Positions 25,241 to 35,574 are shown, numbered from the stretch's first letter. The stretch is DNA of 58,122 nt from Treponema sp. (GCA_024693715.1 JAILKS010000024.1:1-58122), one strand, 5' to 3'. Translations and numbers: made by a program. The notes: generated by a model from the letters alone, not told the origin.

Positions 25241-26053
25241 ATGACCCTTAAAACAAGAAACAGAATTAATATTCTTCTTTTTATATTTACACTTGCGCTT
25301 CTTCTGGCTTTTCTCGCTATGATTTTTTATTCAATCATAAATAAAAAATATTTTCCGCCTGCCTTTATTGAACGTGAAGGAAGAAATTTTTTCCTTTTCA
25401 GATACAGTCCTCATTGTGTTTTTGCCGCTCTTCTTTTTGAACTGATTTATATTCTCGCCGCAACACTAATAATTCACAGAAGCTTTCAGAAAACACAGGC
25501 ATCCGAAGTTATATATTTTACGCTTTTTTTATTTGCACTTCTTTTTGATACATCGCGCATTATTATCATTCTTTTCGATATTACTAAAACATATTCTTCA
25601 CTTCTGATTACATGCGGAAATTTTTCATTATTTTCAAGAGTTCTCTATCCTATTGCACTTCTTTTTACAATAATTTTAAGTAATCCAGAACAACGCCCGA
25701 ACATTGAAAGAAATATCTTCTTAATACTTCTGGGCGCAATTTTCCTTACACAGTTCATTCCTCTTAATTCTGCCATCACAAATGACAACTTTACCGTCAA
25801 TTTTGCCTATAGAAAAATTTTAATCTTTGTCGGAACCTTCAGTATTCTGATTGCAATAATTGCACTTTTTGCGAAAAACCGTCAGCATTTTACAAATCAG
25901 ATTACAACCCTGGGATTTGCCATGATTGGCGGTGGAACTGCAGTTTTATTCATTACATCGTCGATTTTCTTCCTGATACTTTCAATCATTTTACTTTGTA
26001 CAGGAACATTTTTATTTTTACATGAACTGCATAAGCAGTATCTTTTGTTCTAG
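25241..26053 (+). CDS. Unknown polytopic membrane protein
   Basis: 270 residues with about seven membrane helices (roughly 11-32, 57-78, 91-112, 122-145, 160-178, 190-210 and 222-262). The charged loops are short. No family recognised; the layout is reminiscent of seven-helix input modules of bacterial sensors, but no output domain is attached. There is no Shine-Dalgarno; TATATT lies 8 nt before the ATG. The gene is convergent with the next one, with a single base between the stop codons. Confidence 0.7.
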   Translation: MTLKTRNRINILLFIFTLALLLAFLAMIFYSIINKKYFPPAFIEREGRNFFLFRYSPHCVFAALLFELIYILAATLIIHRSFQKTQASEVIYFTLFLFALLFDTSRIIIILFDITKTYSSLLITCGNFSLFSRVLYPIALLFTIILSNPEQRPNIERNIFLILLGAIFLTQFIPLNSAITNDNFTVNFAYRKILIFVGTFSILIAIIALFAKNRQHFTNQITTLGFAMIGGGTAVLFITSSIFFLILSIILLCTGTFLFLHELHKQYLLF

Positions 26054-26054
26054 A

Positions 26055-26645
26055 TTACAAACCGTTTATAAGAAGAGTTGCAACTGCACCAGTAAGCGTC
26101 GGGATTATGATATTGTCCCAGTCACCTAGAGGAAATGCTTCTATCAAAGTAGTAACAGCTGCAACTATAAGACTGATTTTTATTGATTTTGTAAATAACA
26201 GTAATGCTATAAAACAGGCAATAAAGCAGCCTGTACTTCCAGCGTAAGTTTTTCCCTTTGAAAAAGGAAGCTTTCGTTTACCGAACATTTTTCCAATAAT
26301 AGATGCAAATCCGTCGCCAAACGCAAGACAAAGAATTCCTATAGTATACGCAGTTTTTTCCCACATCAGCGCAGTAAAAACAATTCCCATAACAAGAGTT
26401 ACTGGTCCAAGAACAAATCTTCCTTCATCCTTTTCTCTGGCGGCAGTTGCAGTTATTGAACTGATAACAGGAACCTTAATGTTTCTTAATCTTAAAAACT
26501 CACTTACCAAATAAACAGAAAGCATTGCCAGAAGAGCTCCGATTACCGGCCAATATAAAAATGATAAAAGCAAAGGAATAAACGCGCTGCAGATATGAAT
26601 GGATTTTCTTACAAGTTCCTTATAAAATGATTGCTTCTGTTCCAT
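26055..26645 (-). CDS. Dolichol/phytol-kinase-like CTP-dependent membrane enzyme (phosphatidate cytidylyltransferase clan)
   Basis: 196 residues with about six membrane helices. Diagnostic features: ELVRKSIHI at the N-terminus and LAFGDGFASIIGKMFGK, then LPFSKGKTYAGSTGCF, as in the SEC59/VTE5 polyprenol kinase family; TLIEAFPLGDWDNIIIP closes the domain. It probably phosphorylates a lipid alcohol using CTP; the substrate is unknown. The ATG overlaps the upstream TPR gene stop (TAATG), so it is translationally coupled to it. Confidence 0.82.
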   Translation of the reverse strand: MEQKQSFYKELVRKSIHICSAFIPLLLSFLYWPVIGALLAMLSVYLVSEFLRLRNIKVPVISSITATAAREKDEGRFVLGPVTLVMGIVFTALMWEKTAYTIGILCLAFGDGFASIIGKMFGKRKLPFSKGKTYAGSTGCFIACFIALLLFTKSIKISLIVAAVTTLIEAFPLGDWDNIIIPTLTGAVATLLINGL

Positions 26646-29600
26646 TAGAGTTTTTCTTTATCTGTAAGTGTTTTTGGAATTTCTATATAGATAGAAGGTT
26701 CAAAATCAGAAACAGGATGAGTAATATATTTTATATTCTGTTCTGCAAGATTACTTCCTTCCATCCTTACCATAGTATTCTGATTTCTTGTTAAAGCATC
26801 CCATGCCCTTAATGACTGCTGAAGCTGAACAATTGCCTGTGCATTCTTTGAACTGTCACCTGTTCTGTTAGCAAGACGATAAAGAACAACACCATAATTG
26901 TTTGCAGCATAAAGATATGTAGTTACAAAATCATAATCATCAGGTCTGCTTTGAGGGAACAAAGTATCGCCGTTATGAATCATTTCTTCATCAAGTTTAT
27001 CTATAAGCTGACCGTAATAACCTTCTGCTGCATAATCATCATTACGAAGTGCAAGTGTATTTCCCATAGAAAGCATCAGATTCTTTTCCTTTACATTTCC
27101 CTCACCTGCCTTAATGAATGAGCGGAGAGCACTTGCATAATCATTTCGTTTATACTGCATATATCCAAGTCTGTAACGGATCTGTGGATTATCATAACCA
27201 AGCTCAACAGATTTCTGATAATTCAATTCTGCATTTTCATAATCACCTGCAGAAAAATAATTTATATCTGCAAGATCTGCATAAAGATGACCGATATTCA
27301 CATTTCCTTCAAAAGCCGCACTTTCATGCTCAACAGTATAAAGTTCAATACCGTTCGAATACTGTTCCTGTGCACGAAGATAATCCTGAGTCTTAATATA
27401 GTTTTCTCCCAAAAGACGATAAGAATCTATATATTTATAAATATCACGTTTTTTAAGATGAACAGCCTTATTGAATTTTTCAATTGCATCCTTAAGAACA
27501 ATCTCAACATTACTTACTTCATTTGTATTAATGTAATATCTTGCAAGATTAAACAGAGCAATAGGATTTTCAGGATTAAGAGAAACCGCACGAACAAGCA
27601 TCTTTCGTAAATCTTCAATTTTATCACGCAGATATTCATCAGACGGTGCAATGTTACCATACATTTTTTCAAGAAGATAACCGCTTAATTCAGTCCAGTC
27701 ATCTGCGCTAAGATTCTTTTCCTTTGCTATAAACATATCTTTATAAGAAAGAACCTGAGCAAGATTATCTGTCCTGATATAATAACGCATCATTCGTGTA
27801 TTGAACGGAAGCTTTTCTTTCGGATACAAATCCTGGAATGCAAGATACTGAAGCTTAGCATCTTCAAGCTTATCAGGAAGATTTTTTTCCGTTCCATATT
27901 CAAGAAGAATATCACCAAGTTTTAAAAGTCCATCCTTATCGTTTATGTGATAATCAAGAACTTCACGTCTTACTATTTCTTCTGCAAGGTCATAATTTTC
28001 CAGATCATAAAGCTCCATGTCCGCATATTCAAGACCTGCATTCTTATCATGATTAAAATAATGAAGAATTTCCTTATATTTTTTTTCTGCACGCTGATAC
28101 TGTTTTTTATTTCTGTAACCACGTGCATATTTAAAGAACCATTTTTTCTTCATGAGGATTGAAGCAGCATTTTCAAATTTCAATTCAGACTGAGGATATT
28201 CATCTGCCTGAAGCATTACATATCCTTCCTTATAAAGCTTAGATGCCCTTATAGGATTAACGATACAATTCTTTGTAAATTTGAAAAGTCCCCAGGCAAG
28301 AATAACTGCAACAATTCCTGCAAGAGCAAGCGGAATTACTTTATTCCTTAACTGATATGATAACGACTTTTTATATTCTTCATATTCCTCTGCAGTTCTA
28401 TGCTCAAAATCACGAGGAACAGGAATAGATATATCAAGCATTTTTTCCAATAATGAAGCAACCTGACGAGCCGGTGCCTTATTAAGGATTTTTTCTATAA
28501 TTTCAAATTCAGCATCATCTGTAAATTCATCCTGAACAATAAGATTCTCAAAAGCAAGCCTTACGTTCAACGGATAATTGCTGAAATTCTTTAAGAACTG
28601 CTTGTACTGCTCATCTGAAAGAGTATTCGGCGGAAGCTTCCCTTTTTCACCTTTAACTGCACCGCCAAAATCAGGAATATCAAGATTTGCATTTTTCGGA
28701 GGATTCTTAGGAGTATCTGTTGCAGTATCTACATCAGAGAAGCCTGGAATTTCAAAATCAGAACCTTCCATTGCAAATTCATCGCTGCTTCCCAAATCAA
28801 AATCTGCGTCACCTTTAAGCTGCGAATCTGTATCTTTAATTCCAAAATCAATATCTTCATCCATTCCTGTAGTGTCAAAAACTTCTACAGGGGCATTTTC
28901 ATCTATTTCAGGATTTTCTGCCTCATCGGAACCATCAGAAAAATCAGGTCCGAAATCTGAAAGACCTGAATCGGTCTGTTCAAAATCATCCGAGCCAAAA
29001 CCGTCAGCCGGCATTTCTGCATTAAAATCTTCACCGGCAGGTTCCGACGAAAAATCATCCATCGAAGAAACTGCATCAGAAAAATCTTCAGCAGTTTCAG
29101 GAGCCGATTCTTCAAAAGACGTATCCAAAGCATCATCTGAAGGAGGCGGTGTCTGCTCTATTCCGAAATCACTTAAATTTATATCGTCGAGGCCAGCTTC
29201 AAGATTTTCATCCTTGTCAAAATCCATTTGAGGAAGCGGTTCATTCGAAATATTAAAATCATCAAGACCGGCAGTGCTTCCAAAATCACTATCAAAAGAT
29301 GACGACTTTTCTTCTGACGAAAAATCTGCTCCAAGCTCCATGTCAGCAGGAATATCAAAATCAGAAACCTCGCCTGCATCACCAGTCTGTGGAAGTTCAA
29401 AATCAGCGTCACTGTCAGAAGGAACAACAAAGTCAGCAGGAATATCAAAATCTGACGGGATTTCTGCATCCATATCTGCAGAAGGTTCAGGCTGTTTATT
29501 TGAAGGCGCATGAGCGGCAATTTCATCAAGCGTTGGAAGTGTATCTGAATCAGGCAGATGCTGGTCAAACGAGTTCTGCATTTCCTTCATAGACTGCTCT

Positions 29601-30298
29601 AGTTCAGAAATGGAATCTTTCATTTCAGGAATCGGCTCTGCACCAACATCATCCGGCTGAGTAAAGGCAAAGGAATCTATATCTAAAGGAGCACCAGGAC
29701 TTACTTTTTCTTCCTTTTTCGGCTTTTCTACAACCGGCTCCGGTTCACTTTGAATTTCCGGCTCATCAAGATAATCATCATTGTCTTCTACTGCAACAGG
29801 AGAATTTCCATCTGTACCTTCAGAACCGTCAAAGCCTACTCCGGAAAGAAGTGATTCAAGCCCCATATCTGCAACTGCGACAGGTTCTTCTTCAACAGGC
29901 TCTTCTTCTACAACCTGCTCCTGTTCAGGAGTCTGATCCATAAATTGTGAAAGGTCAGGAAAGCCGTCTGCACCACTTGAAGAATCCGGCATAATAGGAT
30001 TTAATAAAGACGACATATCCGGTGCTTCAAAGGCACTGGTTTCTTCCTTCGATGAAGAATCAGTTTTTGTTTTTACACCGGTAATATCAGAAAGGTCATC
30101 ATCAACATTAGATTCAGTAACAGGAGCTGCTACTTCAGGCATACCAAGAACAAAGTCTTCTGTATCGTCGCGATCTTCTACTGAACGGGGAATAGGAACT
30201 TTTACAGGCTTTTCACCGCGTCCTGCACGAGCAGTTAACTCATCACCAAGAGATTGAATATCTTTATTGAATTGTTTTAGCTGACTTAAGCCTGGCAT
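26645..30298 (-). CDS. Large acidic TPR membrane protein, candidate periplasmic flagellar collar protein
   Basis: 1217 residues. The N-terminus (MPGLSQLKQFNKDIQSLGDE) is followed by about 530 residues of very acidic low-complexity sequence rich in Asp, Ser, Glu and Phe (repeated DF/DSG/SDF motifs). A conserved helical segment (575-645) contains LSDEQYKQFLKNFSNYPLNVRLAFENLI. One membrane helix lies at about 652-672, and at least eight TPR-like repeats fill about 690-1190 (KQYQRAEKKYKEILHYF, YLRAQEQYSNGIELY, NAELNYQKSVELGY). The acidic-TM-TPR architecture fits the spirochaetal FlcA group; that assignment is inference. It is coupled to the downstream kinase-like gene. Confidence 0.8.
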   Translation of the reverse strand: MPGLSQLKQFNKDIQSLGDELTARAGRGEKPVKVPIPRSVEDRDDTEDFVLGMPEVAAPVTESNVDDDLSDITGVKTKTDSSSKEETSAFEAPDMSSLLNPIMPDSSSGADGFPDLSQFMDQTPEQEQVVEEEPVEEEPVAVADMGLESLLSGVGFDGSEGTDGNSPVAVEDNDDYLDEPEIQSEPEPVVEKPKKEEKVSPGAPLDIDSFAFTQPDDVGAEPIPEMKDSISELEQSMKEMQNSFDQHLPDSDTLPTLDEIAAHAPSNKQPEPSADMDAEIPSDFDIPADFVVPSDSDADFELPQTGDAGEVSDFDIPADMELGADFSSEEKSSSFDSDFGSTAGLDDFNISNEPLPQMDFDKDENLEAGLDDINLSDFGIEQTPPPSDDALDTSFEESAPETAEDFSDAVSSMDDFSSEPAGEDFNAEMPADGFGSDDFEQTDSGLSDFGPDFSDGSDEAENPEIDENAPVEVFDTTGMDEDIDFGIKDTDSQLKGDADFDLGSSDEFAMEGSDFEIPGFSDVDTATDTPKNPPKNANLDIPDFGGAVKGEKGKLPPNTLSDEQYKQFLKNFSNYPLNVRLAFENLIVQDEFTDDAEFEIIEKILNKAPARQVASLLEKMLDISIPVPRDFEHRTAEEYEEYKKSLSYQLRNKVIPLALAGIVAVILAWGLFKFTKNCIVNPIRASKLYKEGYVMLQADEYPQSELKFENAASILMKKKWFFKYARGYRNKKQYQRAEKKYKEILHYFNHDKNAGLEYADMELYDLENYDLAEEIVRREVLDYHINDKDGLLKLGDILLEYGTEKNLPDKLEDAKLQYLAFQDLYPKEKLPFNTRMMRYYIRTDNLAQVLSYKDMFIAKEKNLSADDWTELSGYLLEKMYGNIAPSDEYLRDKIEDLRKMLVRAVSLNPENPIALFNLARYYINTNEVSNVEIVLKDAIEKFNKAVHLKKRDIYKYIDSYRLLGENYIKTQDYLRAQEQYSNGIELYTVEHESAAFEGNVNIGHLYADLADINYFSAGDYENAELNYQKSVELGYDNPQIRYRLGYMQYKRNDYASALRSFIKAGEGNVKEKNLMLSMGNTLALRNDDYAAEGYYGQLIDKLDEEMIHNGDTLFPQSRPDDYDFVTTYLYAANNYGVVLYRLANRTGDSSKNAQAIVQLQQSLRAWDALTRNQNTMVRMEGSNLAEQNIKYITHPVSDFEPSIYIEIPKTLTDKEKL

Positions 30299-30432
30299 TT
30301 ATTTTTTAATTTACCCCTTCACCCAAAAATTAAACAGTATGCACTATCTATATTATAATATACGGAAGAAAAAAAATAAACTTAACAATTATTTTTTCTA
30401 ATATAAAATACACGATTTCCGATAATTTTATT

Positions 30433-31176
30433 ATGAATAAGAGTATTTTTAACCGTATTTTTCTTCTTTTTCTGCTTTTTAACGTTGTTTTTATGTTAAC
30501 AGGATGTGGTGAAGATTCAGAAAAGAAAATTGTTTATGCGCCTTATGAACAGGACAAAATAATACGTGAAACAGATGGACCTGGGGCTCCGGTAATTACA
30601 GACAGCTACATTCTCTTTACTGCAGATCCGAAATACAGAACTGTAGGCATTGCTTTTGATTTTGAAGATTATAAAACAGTTCATCCTTTTACAGCCTACA
30701 TTGGAACAGATGAAAACGGCAAACAGACTCCAAAGCATTTGTTCTACTGCTACGAAAGAAATCATAAAATTTCTACAATTAAATACAGACTCATAATCGA
30801 AGGCTTGTGGACAACAGATCCGCTTAATCCTGTAAAAGAATATGATGATGATGTTAATCTTTATTTTTCAGTTGTAAATGCAGTAAATGCAGATAATTAC
30901 AATACTGAAGTTACAGAAGACGGATTTGTTCATTTTGTATACCGTGCAGACCCTGGTGAAGAAGTATGGCTTTCGGGTTCTTTCTGTAACTGGGATCCGT
31001 GGATTTATACAATGCATGAAACAAGACCTGGAATTTATGAACTGAATCTGCCACTTGCTGACGGAACATATTATTACAACTATTACATAGGCTTTACACC
31101 AACAGTAGATAACACAAATTCTCAAAAAGCATATACATCGGACGGAAGAATGGTATCAGTTATTAAAGTAAAATAA
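30433..31176 (+). CDS. Lipoprotein with glycogen-binding-like (CBM48/E-set) C-terminal domain
   Basis: 247 residues. The signal peptide ends in a lipobox MLTGC (Cys25). The C-terminal domain (about 155-247) has HFVYRADPGEEVWLSGSFCN followed by WDP, IYELNLPLADGTYYYNYYIG and a DGRMVSV ending, the pattern of CBM48/AMPK-type carbohydrate-binding modules. The middle part (45-150) is beta-rich and unassigned. It may bind glucan at the membrane. There is no Shine-Dalgarno; GATAAT ends 6 nt before the ATG. It is followed after 14 nt by a radical SAM gene, so the two may be cotranscribed. Confidence 0.78.
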   Translation: MNKSIFNRIFLLFLLFNVVFMLTGCGEDSEKKIVYAPYEQDKIIRETDGPGAPVITDSYILFTADPKYRTVGIAFDFEDYKTVHPFTAYIGTDENGKQTPKHLFYCYERNHKISTIKYRLIIEGLWTTDPLNPVKEYDDDVNLYFSVVNAVNADNYNTEVTEDGFVHFVYRADPGEEVWLSGSFCNWDPWIYTMHETRPGIYELNLPLADGTYYYNYYIGFTPTVDNTNSQKAYTSDGRMVSVIKVK

Positions 31177-31190
31177 GGATTTAAAAATTA

Positions 31191-32087
31191 ATGACAAAAG
31201 GAAGAGCATATAATCCTTCTCAGGTAATATTTGCCGCTACCAGTGAATGCAATCTGAATTGCAGGCATTGTTTTATAAAACGGACCGATAAAAAGATTTC
31301 AATTGATGATGCAAAAAAATTCTTAAATGCAAACAAAGAACATCTTGAAAAAATAGGTTTCAGCGGTGGTGAACCTTTCTTATATCCGGAATTTTTATAT
31401 GAAATTTCAAAAGAAACAGTCAGACTTGATTTACTTTTTGATCAGATAAACACAAACGGCGACTGGTGGAAAACCGAAGGTGATTTACGCACTACCCTTC
31501 TTAAGCTTTACAATTCTGGTTATGACGGAAAAATATCTTTGAGCTGTGACAGTTTTCATTCACAGCATATGAATCGTATAATTATATTTATTCAGGCAGT
31601 ACAATCAATTTTTGGTAAAGGTTCCCTGAACATCCAGTGTGTGTTAAAAGAAAATGAAGAAGAAAAAACTCCAATCAAGCTTTTCACTATTGAAGAAAAT
31701 TTTCCTGAAATAAAAATCCATCTGCTTCATCAGTCATTTTCATCTGATAATAAAGATGCATGGAAATCTGCTAAATGGTTTAAGGATGATTTTTGTGAAG
31801 GACCCGGTCATATTTTTTACGTACATCCTGACGGAAAAATTGCCCCATGCTGCGGATTTGCAAATGAAAACGACGCCTTGATAATTGGTACAATAAATGA
31901 CGATTACGATACTCTCATGGAAAATGCACATCAGAATAAAATAATAAAAATGTGCTATGAAAAAGGATTAAAAAAATCTCTTCCTGAAATAAAACAGGCA
32001 ATAAAAAAAGCCGGACAAAAGCTGCCCGGCCGAACAAAAGATATATGTACCTTCTGTGATTATATCTGTAAAAATTACATTCCGTAA
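31191..32087 (+). CDS. Radical SAM enzyme with a SPASM-like C-terminal cysteine cluster
   Basis: 298 residues. Cys20, Cys24 and Cys27 ([14 protein letters not shown]) form the CxxxCxxC site for the [4Fe-4S]/SAM cluster, and [14 protein letters not shown] is the GGE motif. The C-terminal region carries DFCEGPG, APCCGF, MCYEKG and [12 protein letters not shown], enough cysteines for auxiliary clusters. Such enzymes often modify peptides or proteins; no precursor-peptide gene is evident nearby, so the substrate is unknown. AAGGA precedes the ATG. The 3' end overlaps the convergent oadB by 13 bp. Confidence 0.85.
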   Translation: MTKGRAYNPSQVIFAATSECNLNCRHCFIKRTDKKISIDDAKKFLNANKEHLEKIGFSGGEPFLYPEFLYEISKETVRLDLLFDQINTNGDWWKTEGDLRTTLLKLYNSGYDGKISLSCDSFHSQHMNRIIIFIQAVQSIFGKGSLNIQCVLKENEEEKTPIKLFTIEENFPEIKIHLLHQSFSSDNKDAWKSAKWFKDDFCEGPGHIFYVHPDGKIAPCCGFANENDALIIGTINDDYDTLMENAHQNKIIKMCYEKGLKKSLPEIKQAIKKAGQKLPGRTKDICTFCDYICKNYIP

Positions 32088-33499
32088 GTAGAAATGAATA
32101 CTCCGGCTGCAATTGCAGTTCCAATTACACCTGCAACGTTTGGTCCCATGGCATGCATCAAAAGGAAGTTTGTTGGATCTTCAGCCATACCAACCTTATT
32201 TGCAACACGGGCAGCCATTGGAACGGCCGAAACACCCGCAGAACCGATAAGAGGATTAATCTTCTCTTTAAGGAAGAGATTCATAATCTTAGCCATAATC
32301 AAACCACTGGCAGTAGCAATAATAAAGGCAAGAAGACCAAGGAGAATAATTCCAAGAGAATTCCAGTTACAAATCTTTTCAGGAGTCATTTGTGAACCAA
32401 CACCTAAAGACAGAAGAATAGAAACAATATTCATCAATTCATTTTCTACTGTCTTAGAAAGTCTCTGAACACAACCGGCTTCTTTTATGAAATTTCCAAA
32501 AGCAAGCATACCAATAAGAGGCGCTGCCGGTGGAAGAAGAAGTATTGTAACTATAAGAAGAACAATCGGGAAAAGAACCTTTTCTGCCTTAGAAACAGGA
32601 CGAAGCTGCTTCATTTTAATTACCCTTTCTTTTTTAGTTGTCAAAAGCTTCATGATTGGCGGCTGAATCATAGGAACAAGTGCCATATATGAATATGCCG
32701 CAACAGCAATAACCGCCATCATTTTCGGAGCAAGCTTTGCAGAAACATAAATTGACGTAGGACCATCCGCACCACCGATAATCGCAACGGCACAAGCCTG
32801 TTTCATGTTATAATCAATAAACGGAATAAAGTTCATTAAGGCAACACCAAACAAGGTAGCGAATACACCGAACTGTGCAGCACCACCGAGCAATGCAGTT
32901 TTAGGATTGGCAATAAGAGGACCAAAATCAGTCATAGCACCAATTCCCATAAAAATCAGCATAGGGAAGAATTCGTTTCCGACACCTGCATTATAAATAA
33001 TGTGAAGCATACCGTCCGGGCCATCACCCATACCTGCACCAGGAATATTAACGAGGATTGTACCAAAACCGATTGGTATTAAAAGTAACGGTTCAAATCC
33101 TTTAGCAGCACCAAGATATACAATTAAAAATCCGATTGCGAGCATTAAAAGCTTCTGCCATCCGGGAACAACCTTTCCGCCAAAAACATCAATTTTTGCT
33201 GCACTTTCAACTGCTTCCTTTTCTGCCTTTTCCTGTGCAATTTCTGCCGCAGTAGGAGTATGAATCATTTTGTAAATACCGGTATTTTTCCAGACATTTA
33301 AAAAGAATGCCTTTGCATTAATATTTGGTATTCCTTCCGATCCCTGTATAATTGCAGAACTGCTGCTGCTCTCAGAATTATTATTCTTTTTACCAAAATC
33401 ACAGCCTGCAAAAGACATTGCAAGCGCTATCATACAGATAATTGCTGTAATTCTAAAGCATTTAAATTTATTATTTTTATTATTTAATATTGTGTCCAT
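32075..33499 (-). CDS. oadB: Sodium-pumping oxaloacetate decarboxylase beta subunit, with a lipoprotein-like N-terminal extension
   Basis: The membrane subunit that couples decarboxylation of carboxybiotin to sodium export. 474 residues: the core begins near 105 ([21 protein letters not shown]) and contains the family segments [31 protein letters not shown] and a conserved C-terminal half ending [11 protein letters not shown]. The first 100 residues are extra: a hydrophobic stretch ending MSFAGC (Cys33) that looks like a lipobox, then an Asn/Ser linker and an Ala/Glu helix. It is the last gene of oadGAB, 12 nt after oadA. Methylmalonyl-CoA decarboxylase or glutaconyl-CoA decarboxylase beta subunits are less likely given the oadA partner. 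Confidence 0.92.
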   Translation of the reverse strand: MDTILNNKNNKFKCFRITAIICMIALAMSFAGCDFGKKNNNSESSSSSAIIQGSEGIPNINAKAFFLNVWKNTGIYKMIHTPTAAEIAQEKAEKEAVESAAKIDVFGGKVVPGWQKLLMLAIGFLIVYLGAAKGFEPLLLIPIGFGTILVNIPGAGMGDGPDGMLHIIYNAGVGNEFFPMLIFMGIGAMTDFGPLIANPKTALLGGAAQFGVFATLFGVALMNFIPFIDYNMKQACAVAIIGGADGPTSIYVSAKLAPKMMAVIAVAAYSYMALVPMIQPPIMKLLTTKKERVIKMKQLRPVSKAEKVLFPIVLLIVTILLLPPAAPLIGMLAFGNFIKEAGCVQRLSKTVENELMNIVSILLSLGVGSQMTPEKICNWNSLGIILLGLLAFIIATASGLIMAKIMNLFLKEKINPLIGSAGVSAVPMAARVANKVGMAEDPTNFLLMHAMGPNVAGVIGTAIAAGVFISTYGM

Positions 33500-33511
33500 A
33501 CTAAATCTCTT

Positions 33512-35572
33512 TTACTGAATTTCTGCTATAGCTGCACCCTGAGCTATCTGACTTCCAGTTGCAGCAATAAAATGAACTTTACCAGCTGCACCTGCTTTTA
33601 TTTCAAGTTCCATCTTCATTGATTCAACAATGATGATTGTTGTGTCAGGCTGAACCTGTGCACCCTCTGAAACAGCGTATCTCAAAAGTGTACCTGCAAC
33701 AGGCGCTGGTACGGCTGTTCCGCTTCCACTTGTAGCTACATTGGTACTAGCCGTACCTGCAGTTGCTGACGCAACTGCGTTCGATGGAGCAGCAGCAGGA
33801 GCAGCCATTACTACACCGCCCAAAGTTGCAAGCATCTGACCTGCCTGAACCTGATCTCCGGTTTTACATGCAAATGAAATCTTTCCTGATTCAGGAGCTT
33901 TTACTTCAAGCTCCATCTTCATTGATTCAATCATGATTACTGTATCACCTTTTTTAACCTGAGCACCTTCTAAAACAACAAATTTAAGGATTGTACCTGC
34001 TACAGGAGATGGTACATCTGCACCACCAGTAACAACTGCCGCTGGAGCAGAAGCCTGTGAAGGAGCACCAAATGTTACGTTATATGACTGTCCATTAACT
34101 GTGATGTTATCGCCATTTGCAGTTACATTGTATGAAGTTCCGTTTACGTTTACGGTATAAGAACCGTTGCCTGAAGCACCAGCTGCAGGAGCTTCTTTTT
34201 TAGCAAATGTTGAAGCAGCATCTACAGGACCATTTGCACGATTAGCAAAGAATTTTGGTGCAACATTAGGGAACATTGCATAAGTGAGAGTATCTTCATC
34301 CGAACCGTCACCGCCATTCTTCTTTGATTCTTCAACCATTTTATCCCACTCAGGAGGAATCTCATCTGCAGGACGGCATGTCATTACTTTTTCCATACCA
34401 TTCTGTTCAAGTGCCTTTTTAACTAAATCTGGATTTGGAGATGTTGGAAGAGCACCGAATTTTCCTGTAATCAAATTACGGAAATCCTGAGTCATTGTTT
34501 TATATGGTCCCATCAAAACGTTCATTACAGCCTGAGTACCTACAATCTGACTTGTAGGAGTTACAAGAGGAACATAACCAGCATCTTTATGAACACGTGG
34601 AAGTTCAGCGAGAACGGCATCCATTTTATCTGCCGCATTCTGCTGTTTAAGCTGAGATTCAAGATTAGAAAGCATACCGCCAGGAACCTGGGAAAGAAGA
34701 ATACGTGTATCAGCACCAAGGAAAGATGATTCCAGTGATGAATAATGCTTTCGGACTTCGCGGAAATATTTTGAGATTTCAAGGAGTGCTTCTGTATCAA
34801 GACCGGTATCCATGTCTGTGCCCTTGAGCATTTCTACGACAGTTTCTGTTGGAGAGTGAGAAGTTCCCATAGACATGGAAGAAATTGCAGTATCAAGCCA
34901 ATCTGCACCAGCTTCTGCTCCCTTTAACAAGGTTGCAACTGAAAGACCTGTTGTAGCATGGGTATGAATCTCTACCGGTAAATCAACCTTTGCTTTAATT
35001 GCCTTAACTAAATCATAAGCAGCGTATGGCTTTAAAAGTCCTGACATATCCTTGATACAAATTGAATCTGCACCAAAATCAGCATAAGCCTTTGCTAAAT
35101 CTGCATATTTTTCTACTGTATGAAAAGGAGTTACGGCATAAGAAATTGCCATCTGAACATGCTTACCTGTTTTTTTAGCAGCCTTTGTAGCACATTCCAT
35201 ATTACGAGGATCATTGCAGGCATCAAAAATACGGAAACAGTCAATACCGTTTTTTGCTGCAGTTTCAACAAACTTCTGAACAACATCATCGGCATAATGT
35301 CGATAACCAAGAAGATTCTGTGCACGAAGCAGCATCATAATTTTTGTATTCGGCATTGCAGCATGCAATTTTCTTAATCTGTCCCATGGATCTTCATTTA
35401 AGAAACGGATACATGAATCATAAGTAGCACCGCCCCATCCTTCAACAAATTTATATCCTATTTTATCTAACATTGGACATGCAGGAAGCATATCTGCTGT
35501 TGTCATACGTGTAGCGTGAAGACTCTGATGAGCATCACGGATAGCAAGTTCTGAAATTCCAACCTTTGCCAT
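33512..35572 (-). CDS. oadA: Oxaloacetate decarboxylase alpha subunit with two biotinyl domains in tandem
   Basis: 686 residues. The N-terminal carboxyltransferase TIM barrel (1 to about 300) has ELAIRDAHQSLHATRM, IFDACND, IKDMSGLLKP, VEIHTHATTG and the metal-binding His pair; a conserved helical domain follows (to about 450). A beta region with two VNGxSYNVT motifs (about 485-520) comes next, then two biotin-carrier domains, each with the ESMKMELE signature; the biotinyl lysines are Lys552 and Lys653. A single carrier domain is normal. It transfers the carboxyl of oxaloacetate to biotin, giving pyruvate. The stop of oadG is 2 nt upstream, and AAGG precedes the ATG. Confidence 0.94.
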   Translation of the reverse strand: MAKVGISELAIRDAHQSLHATRMTTADMLPACPMLDKIGYKFVEGWGGATYDSCIRFLNEDPWDRLRKLHAAMPNTKIMMLLRAQNLLGYRHYADDVVQKFVETAAKNGIDCFRIFDACNDPRNMECATKAAKKTGKHVQMAISYAVTPFHTVEKYADLAKAYADFGADSICIKDMSGLLKPYAAYDLVKAIKAKVDLPVEIHTHATTGLSVATLLKGAEAGADWLDTAISSMSMGTSHSPTETVVEMLKGTDMDTGLDTEALLEISKYFREVRKHYSSLESSFLGADTRILLSQVPGGMLSNLESQLKQQNAADKMDAVLAELPRVHKDAGYVPLVTPTSQIVGTQAVMNVLMGPYKTMTQDFRNLITGKFGALPTSPNPDLVKKALEQNGMEKVMTCRPADEIPPEWDKMVEESKKNGGDGSDEDTLTYAMFPNVAPKFFANRANGPVDAASTFAKKEAPAAGASGNGSYTVNVNGTSYNVTANGDNITVNGQSYNVTFGAPSQASAPAAVVTGGADVPSPVAGTILKFVVLEGAQVKKGDTVIMIESMKMELEVKAPESGKISFACKTGDQVQAGQMLATLGGVVMAAPAAAPSNAVASATAGTASTNVATSGSGTAVPAPVAGTLLRYAVSEGAQVQPDTTIIIVESMKMELEIKAGAAGKVHFIAATGSQIAQGAAIAEIQ

Positions 35573-35574
35573 AA

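Noticed and set aside
28578..29231. Ser-rich 217-codon frame antisense to the acidic TPR protein
   Set aside because: A mirror of the Asp/Ser/Glu-rich low-complexity coding sequence; no start signal.
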